Shown in pieces: positions 56,034-64,000 of a stretch of 64,000 bases of DNA. This DNA comes from Lepidurus packardi. Its lineage: Eukaryota; Arthropoda; Branchiopoda; Notostraca; Triopsidae. The translations under genes and the position numbers were made by a program. The notes under the pieces were generated by a model that saw only the letters and a program-made list of their open reading frames with translations, was not told the origin of the DNA and ran no database searches. The stretch covers positions 5,027,001 through 5,091,000 of the forward strand of contig JAKZAN010000006.1 of NCBI GenBank assembly GCA_023053545.1. Direction: 5' to 3'. Position 1 is the stretch's first letter. Each line of letters begins with the position of its first letter.

Positions 56034-59000
56034 ATGTTGGCCATAATATGGGTTGGCGTCTCAGCTTTCCTGTTCCACATGGGTAAGTTTTCGCCTTTCA
56101 GTTATTGTAGCATAATTGTACATGCGCCATCGAAATTCTGTTGGACAAAACTTTTGGGGAGAGGATGGGGAGGAGGGGTGAAGATATAATATAGATATGT
56201 ACCCACATGGCTGTGTTTAACTTGTCGAGTTTTCGAGGGCATGAAGTGAGGGTTGAGTGGGGTTCGAGTGAAACGAACTACCCTTGTGGTCCTATTGTGA
56301 TACGGATTCCATTTCTCTCGGGCGCTCGGTACTTCGTTGGTTCACCTTCGGTGATACGTAAGTATTCCTGGTACACAAACTTTGGCGAGTTACCGAGATG
56401 TATCAAAGGGTTTTCACAAGTCTGAACGTACGCCATTGATTTGCTTTAGCTGGGAGACGCTGCAGGAGAACGCTATCCTATATTATGAGCCCGGTCGGAT
56501 TCATCCTAATCCTTGCAAATGATGTGAATTGCAAAAGATGTGATTGCAATAGCTATCCAAAGCAATTTGATCCTAGAAAAGAGGGCTTAAAATCTAGTTT
56601 CCGAGCATGCGTTTCTTTCTGTGTTGCGTGAAGTATTTATCAAGCTATTCAAGAAAGAAATTTGAAAAATAGGTTTTGCGCGCTTTCTTGCTCATCCTGG
56701 CGAACGATGTGATTGCCAAAGTCCAGAAGTCCTCGGACACAGCTTTATCTTAGAAAATAAAGCTTAAAATCTAGTTTCTAGCGATATGTTGATTTCTATG
56801 ATGCGCCAAGCAGTTCTCAAGCTATTCGAGAAAGAATTTGAAAAATAGATTTTGCTCGCCTGGCTCACGTAAGAGCTGCAGTGCTCGTCCTGCGAACGAT
56901 GTGATTGTCAAACTCCAATAGCTATAAAAAAAATTTTAAACTACAAAAACAGTGCTTAAAATCTAGTTTCCGAGCATATGTTTCTTTCTTTGTTGCGTGA
57001 AGTATTTATCAAGCTATTCAAGAAAGAAATTTGAAAAATAGGTTTTGCGCGCTTTCTTGCTCATCCTGGCGAACGATGTGATTGTCAAAGTCCAGAAGCC
57101 CTTGGACACAGTTTTATCTTAGAAAATAAAGCTTAAAATCTAGTTTCTAGCGATATGTTGATTTCTATGATGCGCCAAGCATTTCTCAAGCTATTCGAGA
57201 AAGAAATTTGAAAAATAGGTTTTGGGCGCCTGGCTCACGTAAGAGCTGCAGTGCTCATTCTGCGAACGATGTGATTGTCAAACTCCAATAGCTATAAAAA
57301 AAATTTTACACTGTAAAAACAGAGCTTAAACTCTAGTTTCTAGGAATATGCTTATTTTTATGATGCGCAAAGTAATCATTAAGCTAGTCGAGAATTGGTT
57401 TTCAAAAAAATGATTCTGAGGCTTTTTGACGACACAGGCTTGTCAGTGTCCATGGTACCTTGGAGCTTTATTTACTAGTTGAAGCACGGAAGTAAACAGT
57501 ACCCATGGTGACGAGTGCCATAAACCACGCCCCGACACGCGGTGACGTCATGGTCCAAAGTTTGAATGCTCATAACTTCTGAACGGCGATTCACAAAAGA
57601 AAAATTTGAAAACCAAGTTCATCGATCTTAAACAGTGTACCTACTATGTTAGTAGTTATTTAACTTAAACTTAACATACCATTCAATGCGCAGAAAATTA
57701 AACTATATTTAAAGGCTCAGATTACCTAAAGAAGGACTTATTCTTTAACTAGTATCATCCTATCATTCGGCTAAAAAAAACTTCCTCGTAATGTGTGCCC
57801 TTTAAGAACCGATCGTTACAAGCCTGGCTAATGATTTTAAAAAAATTTCTAAGAGAACAAAGTACACAACGTTCTATTGCTGACTAACAGCCATGTCTGC
57901 CAACCAGCAAGATTCCGAAAGGTCCCCGCGTAGTTTATAAGACTAAGGGGGGGGGTGGGAAAGCATTGATTAGCTTCATCGCATTCCTTCCCGGTACCCG
58001 CTCGGGTTTCAATACCCTGATCATCGACCACTGCCGCTCTATCTCTTGGCGTAGCACACAACCTTTTTTTCCCGACTGCTTGTCACTTTTTTTCTGCTCA
58101 TCTCATGAAAAGAAGACGAGAGAACAAAAGCTTTTGGATGCTAAGGACTTTCGGCGTTTTTCTTGTATAGTCTTCTAGTTAGTCAGGTTTTTCAATGGGA
58201 GGATATTTTAGACAGGACGCCCCAGCTTTTAAGTCTTCTGCACCTGATATTTCAAGAGAACAGAACCAAACCGAACTAAAGCAGCAAGAGGGAAAGTTAA
58301 GTAGAAAGAAGCGAGCAAGCCAGTCGAAAAAAAAGGCAAATTGTTTGAAGTGGTTGGCTTCCGTTGCTGCTTTGAGGGTTGTTATATGGTGAAGAAGATA
58401 TAGCTGAAGCTGCGGGAGCTGCTCAAGCTTTGATGAAAGGAAAAGGGGCCAGGAGATGGGAAAGATTATTGATCATTTTACCGCTTGAGGAAACAAAAAG
58501 CTTCGCCATAGTTTCTTCCTCCTTCCTATCCATCGAGGAGAAATGTCGAAGAGAACCCACACGCATAAAACACCTGAGAAAAGCTCTCCCATTCCTCTTC
58601 AACGAGAGGTTTGAAAGGGCAGAAAGGAAAAGGGGCGAACTACCGGGCGGGAGGGGTGAAGGGCTACCGGGCGGGAGAGGTGAAGGGTGAGCAGGGGCGA
58701 ACTACCGGGCGGGAGGGGTGAAGGGTGAGCAGGGGCGAACTACCGGGCGGGAGGGGTGAAGGGTAAGTCGACGAAACAACGAGGGTTCAAAATCGGACTC
58801 TGGGGAAAGAGCACAGGTTGGCGAAACCTCATTTTCCCATGGTAGCACGACTAGAAGACTATAAAGCCTGGAAAAAGGAAGTCTTCAGTCTCTCTTTCTA
58901 TTTTTTTTCTCGCATTTTCGATTTGGAGGGGAAAAGATAGTATATAGAACTTTGGCGGAGGATGGGGATAGGAAAGCCCCCTTTTCTACCTAAAACCCAT

Positions 59001-62000
59001 GCTCGTAAAAAAAGCCCCCAAACTTTTGCGGGGTACCAGTAGATCCTTGAAAAGGGGAAGGGGGGAAAGCAAAGGTTTTTGTTGTTGTTTTGCTTTTTCC
59101 TTTTTTCCCTGACTGCTAGGGTTCTGCAGCTGCAAGCACGCTGCGCATGCAAGCGACACAACACTTTGTTATGTATTGTTTGGAGGCGATGCGATAACCC
59201 TGCCAAACCAGGCTAGCTGGAAACGTGGGGGCTGAAACACTTTTTGCTTTTTCTTTAGAGGGTATGTACACTGTATTATATGTGTACTGGTTTTTGTTTG
59301 GATTGGTGGTGGATCCTCGCGCCCTGCTGCCACGTGTTCAAATGAAAGCCCGGGAGAAACGGGGACGCCATTGGGTTGGAGATTTTTTGTAAAGGAACAG
59401 CGCCGTTGATAAAATACACCCCGAGGTTCGTGACAGGTGAAGTTATGTTCTGTTGTGGGCAGAGGCATAAGGTATGATTTATAAAGAACCTTAGAAACAG
59501 AGAGGCTTAAGCTTTCACATACACCTTCGGGACTCGCGGGGGCAGAGTTATTCGCGGTTCATTGTGTATTGGGGTTTCTGTGGCAGTTTAATGTCCGGTT
59601 TAGAAAGTTTCTAACCGCTTTTTACACAACCGTTAATTTAGTGCGTTAATTAAGGAATTTAATGGACTAATTAAGCCAAACAAGCCATGTTAGAGTGTTA
59701 GCCTATGGTAGTTTAGGAACAGGTTTCGGTAGCTCGCGTTCCTTTCTTTTCTAAACAAACATTCCTTTCTTCTTTTCAGTCTTTGCAATTACGCTTTATG
59801 ATAAATATTGAGAATGCAAAATTATGGAATGCATCTATGCATGAACAGGGAACTAGAAAGGTGAAACTTTGGCCAAGTTGGAACCTTTTCAACCATTGTT
59901 TACAGTTTTGGTGTACGCCAGCGCCACGAGATGTCGTGTATGCGAATGCACCTTTGGTCTTTGCAAACTTTTGTAGTGTTCAACATTGAAATACTCTTCA
60001 ACGAGAGCTCCAAATAATACGAAAAAAATTCCACAGAAGCTATAGACTATACTGTAGATAATGTCATTGGACTTTGGACGAATTTTACCACACAACAAGA
60101 TTTTTTACATGCTTTATGCGTGGGACGGGTAGCCTCGGGGTTGCTTCCAACGAACTTCAGGACCAAATGAAGTTTGCTCTTCAAACGACAAATCTTAGGG
60201 TTCTTTTCTACGAGGAATGGGGAAGCTGTGAAGTAGATAGATTTAAAGTTGCTTTCTCAACATTTATTTGGGATGGACAGGTCAGGACAGGACGTGGGAC
60301 GTAAGGGTCGCTGGGAAAATTCGATTTGAGCAAATCTGGTCCTGGTGGTGCACGACTGCCCCGTAACTTGGCTGCATTGCAGACTACAGGAAGGGTCGGA
60401 GGAACTGGCAGAAAGGACAAGCTTTAGGGGAGCTTCCCTCTTTATAACATTACACGACATAAACATGGTTAAATTGAAGGAAAGAGACAGAGAGTTGGCT
60501 GAGCTCCCTCAGCCAACCCCAGCTTCTTTGCTTCGGAAATTAAAGCTAAGAAACCTCCCAAAGCTTCAAGGAAAAGACAGCAGCAGCAGCAATAGTAGTA
60601 ATTGTCTCGCTTGGCGATGAGTGTGTCAAGATTGAAAGCTGATTAGGCACGTTTTATCGTCTTCGTTCCCCTCTGAAAGGTCACGAGCCCTGTGCTGATA
60701 CTCTGTATTGTATTGCCTCTCCAATAGTTTCTCTAAGGAAGGGTTATAGTCGCTACCCAATGCAGTCTCTACCCTTTCAAACCAGATGACAAGATTAGGA
60801 TCGAAAGTTCCTAGACTTCGACATAAACAAGTTCTTAAGCCCCCTAGCGTTACTATGCATAAGCAAAGCATGGTAAGTAGGTCTATAGTCATCTAGCGAG
60901 GAGCATAATAGTTTCGTACAGCCACTGGCGGGTACCGGCATGGTGGGAAGAGGGATACCCTTCAAAAAGCACGGGATTGACTCGCAATTATTGATTTCTC
61001 CTGCTAAGTCTTCTCCACTGTAGGAAACTTTGAAGCTTGAAGCTTTGAAACATGTTTTAGGATGTGGAAGCAACTATTCACAACGCAACTCCCAAAGTCG
61101 CTGCTGCCGGTACCTCCTCATAATACTTGTAAACATTGTCCTGGGGCGTATTTGGCAACTTAACATCCCTAAGGAACGCGTTGGTAAATACATTGCTACC
61201 TCCATCCCCTCGGGGCTTGCAGCTGCTGTACTTCGCCGCCAGGAGAAGCCAGGAAAAGCCAGGCAAAGTGGTTGAGATAGCCAGTAAGGTGGTCTTAATG
61301 AAAAATTTCAAGAATAGGAAGCTGCACACATATAGGAAAAAAAAACCTAAAGAAGGTTGATGACGGGGCGCTTTAGTGAGAAGAGAGTGAAGGGAGGGTT
61401 AATTAAATTTATGAAAAAATTCCATATCTTGCTTGGCTAAGCAGTATCAAGGGTATTACAAGCCCCCACCCTCATCTTCAGCCTCTTTTCTCATGTGCCC
61501 AACATAAAAGCTTTTACCACTAAAGCATCAGCTCTGGCTCGCTTGTTCTCACTGCAAGCAAAGTCATCAGCTCGCTCAAAACAAAAAAAAATTAAAGGAA
61601 AAAGAAGAGAAAAAATGAAAAGACGAGGGAGCAAAGGAGAGCTCTGTTTCTTTCAACAAAAAAATCTTCCCAAAAGTCTCTCCCATGAAGAAAAGCAACA
61701 AGACGTATAGACTTTGGCTTCTAACTCGAGAGATCTCTTCAGTCCAGTACTGCTGGTTACGTACTTGAAAAAAAAACGTACTTGAAACATACCTAAACGT
61801 ACTTGAAACGTACCGGAATAAAAACCCCTATCTTGTTTAAAAAAAAATTACACCAGATACGTTTTAAACTATGACGGCTTCATACTCGAAGTAATGGTGA
61901 CTTTTCTTACTCATCTTTTCTTTATTTTAACAAAAATGAAGATTGTACTCGAAGTAATGGCTAGTATTACTGTTGGCCTATTTTTTCTCTTTTTTTTAGG

Positions 62001-64000
62001 TTTTAGAGCATTTGCCCTCTAAGGTTATCGAGGACGAAGTTAATTACTGTACTGTACCTTGTCATCATCATTAGGTAGAGGAATTATAGATTCTGGACCA
62101 GAAGCGATGCGTTCGTTTTCAGTTTCGTTTTTTTTTAGGAATTTTTTGGGGGGTGGGAAACGTTTCGTTCTGCTGAGAGTGACACAATCAATAAATGTCC
62201 GACATGTGTCCATGGGATGTTGAATACATTGGATAGGGAAGGAGGGTAAGGGGGGAGAGGGTGATGGGGGCTAAATTCACTCGGCGAGGGGACGTACGGA
62301 AGTTTGCAGCGATCAAAGAAGGTGTGGTGTGTGTGTGTAATAGCATTTCATATAAGAAAATGAGGTTTGATCCGTACGTCTGTCAGCGCCGAGAGTGGAA
62401 ACACAGGGAAGCGAATATTGATTACTATAAGTGGGGAAACTGAATCCCAAACCCGTGTGCCGACACATTGCAACCAGATTGGATTTTTGCTTATAACATC
62501 CAGAAAGAGGAGCATAAGAAAGGGATTCAATCGTATTACAATTGTATCCAATATAAAAACTAGGTTGGGGTAGTAAGGAGAACTTAGAAGTGCACACATG
62601 TAACAGGCCGGACTTGTAGCGTTACTCCGGCCTGCTGCCGCAGTGGCGCAACAGTGAAAAAAAAAATGGCTATTAATTAATATAGGATACATGCCGGAAG
62701 AACCGTAGTAAAAATAATAAAATGGAACGGCTATTTGATGTTATAGACCATTCTAAACGCCAATTACCATATTTGATGTTTCATCGTCCAAAACATACAA
62801 GGAGAGAAAAAGAAAGAATAAAAAACAAGCCATTTCTTTCCGAATGCCCTGGGCGGTGAAGCGTCGAGTAGGAATGCCTGAGTAGAGATAAGGAACCCGG
62901 CCAATCCCCACTCGTTTCGCTCGGTTCATAATTTTTCACTGTTGAGCAATGGCGAGGCAGGCCGAAGTAACGCTAGAAGTCCGGCCTGGCCAAAGTAGGT
63001 TTCCTGCGGTACCAATTGATTGGACCTTATAGGTGGTAGAGTGCAGCACTAGTGGTGCGGTACGGTACGTCAGGGAAATGGGTACGGCACGTTTTAAGCC
63101 AAGTATTGTACATACAATATTCCGTGAACAAACACGCGGACTATCTGTGCTCATAAATACGTACATGGGTTTCAGGTTCTTCGTATATAACTTCGCGAAA
63201 ATGTATTCAAGTAGAATTAGTCATAATGTACATGTAAGGTTAAAAAACACCATTCACAAGTCTTAGCAAAGATGGATTACAGTTCTAAGAGGATCTTTTC
63301 CGATTCCTGCTGGGAAGAAAATCGATTGTCAATCACGCCAGTTAGGGAGCCACATATAGATATATATCCATATATCTATATAGATAGAAATAGAGATACA
63401 GAAACTGGTCTATAACTCACGCTCCATGCCTCTCTTGTATTCAGGCTGAGACTTGTAAAGCGGTTATTTTCGTTTTTTATAGCTGGGAGAAACCCATCTC
63501 CTCCTTTCATATTAAGCTTATTGTCTTTCTTGGGAGGAATTTTTTCCTCTCTTCTATATTTTCTTCGATTTTTTCTTCTACTCCAGGTGAGCCATTACTT
63601 ATCGATAGCCCAGGCCCGCTATTTGTTATTGAACCACCTTATCTGGTCGAGTACTCTAACTCAACCGGAGTTACCATCGATTGCATTGGCAGGTAAATAA
63701 AAATTTATATCGGCAGATAAATACGAATTTAGTCAATAAAAGTGTCTGTAAAGCTAGAAACAATTACACCAATTATCCTTATCGATAAATAATCGATATA
63801 GAATAAAGAATTAGAATAATCGATAATAGAATAGAATAATCGATATCGATAATAGGATAGAATAATCGATATCGATAATAGGATAGAATAATCGATATCG
63901 ATAAAGAATTTGTAGAATTTGTAAGAATTAGAAATAATCGATATAGAATAAAGAATTAGAATAATCGATTATAGAATAGAATAATCGATATCGATAAAGA
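56034..64000 (+). CDS. 5' end of a Dscam-like immunoglobulin cell-adhesion gene (partial)
   Basis: Exon 1 (56034-56082) encodes a signal peptide (MLAIIWVGVSAFLFHMG) and ends at GTAAGT in phase 1. Exon 2 (63587-63692), after a long pyrimidine tract and CTCCAG, enters in phase 1 and encodes the first half of an Ig domain (GPLFVIEPPYLVEYSNSTG, then VTIDC), ending at GTAAAT in phase 2. The pattern of EPP, SNSTG and IDC closely matches the first Ig domain of Dscam-type proteins, which mediate homophilic adhesion in neurons and, in arthropods, immunity. The join across 7.5 kb rests on phase and signal-peptide logic only. An in-frame upstream ATG at 55947 is possible. The gene continues beyond the window. 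Confidence 0.62.
56585..57420. repeat. Higher-order tandem repeat in the Dscam-like intron
   Basis: Five units of about 175-190 bp, each with GCTTAAAATCTAGTTTC, AAGCTATTCAAGAAAGAAAT, AAAAATAGGTTTTG and CGAACGATGTGATTG. They begin near 56588, 56761, 56951, 57124 and 57324. Two unit types alternate, giving a longer period of about 363 bp (56588 to 56951 to 57324). Confidence 0.9.
58628..58765. repeat. GC-rich minisatellite, about 41-bp unit
   Basis: Three to four copies of GGGGCGAACTACCGGGCGGG followed by AGGGGTGAAGGGTGAGCA, with one shortened copy at about 58661-58690. It is far richer in G than its surroundings and has runs suited to G-quadruplex formation. Confidence 0.9.
63800..64000. repeat. 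ATCGAT-rich microsatellite-like tract at the window edge
   Basis: Repeated AATAATCGATATCGATAATA and AGGATAGAATAATCGAT units of about 26-40 bp, starting about 100 bp after the Dscam-like exon 2 donor and running out of the window. Confidence 0.9.

Noticed and set aside
58195-58690. Two adjacent plus frames in the Dscam-like intron
   Set aside because: Low-complexity Lys/Glu-rich content and overlap with a minisatellite; no support for coding.
60345-60620. Frame ending in a Ser/Asn run (CAGCAGCAGCAATAG region)
   Set aside because: Short, low complexity at its end, and no recognisable domain.
60626-60892. Minus-strand frame with NLVIWFERVETALGS, vaguely like a retroelement gag
   Set aside because: No flanking pol, LTR or zinc knuckle; resemblance too weak to call.

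Overview
This window is nuclear DNA from an animal, almost certainly an arthropod. The evidence is a gustatory-receptor gene of the arthropod chemoreceptor family, a brainiac-type glycosyltransferase, the start of a Dscam-like gene, a CCTAA-like (arthropod telomere type) interstitial repeat, and genes with many short (50-120 nt) GT-AG introns. I cannot place it below that level; a crustacean or other non-model arthropod fits. There are no bacterial operons, rRNA genes, convincing tRNA genes or CRISPR arrays. Gene models were built by hand: exon ends were chosen where splice sites, intron phase and protein family all agree.

Layout. 0.9-5.7 kb (-): a nine-exon adhesion GPCR with signal peptide, C-type-lectin domain, hormone-receptor-like Cys modules, GAIN/GPS and 7TM. 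6.4-6.7 kb (-): two tentative small exons. 7.5-8.1 kb: an AT-rich 33-bp minisatellite abutting a single-exon GT31 enzyme (brainiac-like, 8.2-9.5 kb, +). 11.7-13.0 kb (-): a secreted Cys-rich protein with a PAN/apple-like start. 14.3-17.5 kb is a dense cluster of UXT (+), a beta-1,4-galactosyl/GalNAc-transferase (+) and TYW2 (-). 18.1-39.2 kb (+): one 21-kb receptor tyrosine kinase of the MuSK/Nrk family (signal peptide, Ig, acidic linker, Ig, Frizzled, kringle, TM, kinase), whose introns hold several tandem repeats. 40.1-42.6 kb: two divergently transcribed secreted proteins around a shared TATA/TATA promoter rich in AGGTCA half-sites. 43.2-44.9 kb (+): NDUFAF3. 45.2-47.9 kb (+): the gustatory receptor. 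48-56 kb: gene-poor, low-complexity DNA. 56.0 kb to the right edge (+): signal-peptide exon and first Ig exon of a Dscam-like gene, separated by a 7.5-kb repeat-bearing intron.

How the genes relate. Most are independent housekeeping genes (UXT prefoldin-like chaperone, TYW2 wybutosine synthesis, NDUFAF3 complex I assembly) or cell-surface receptors (adhesion GPCR, MuSK-like kinase, Dscam-like, Gr). One functional link stands out: brainiac and beta-4-GalNAc/Gal-transferases catalyse consecutive steps in arthropod glycosphingolipid elongation, and the two genes lie 5.5 kb apart on the same strand. The divergent secreted pair probably arose by duplication and may be co-regulated by nuclear receptors. 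I found no clear wholly new biological system. The best leads are the unusual MuSK-like receptor (acidic linker with a furin-type site, no NPxY), the divergent secreted pair with its hormone-response-like promoter, and the duplicated exon edge inside the gustatory-receptor gene.
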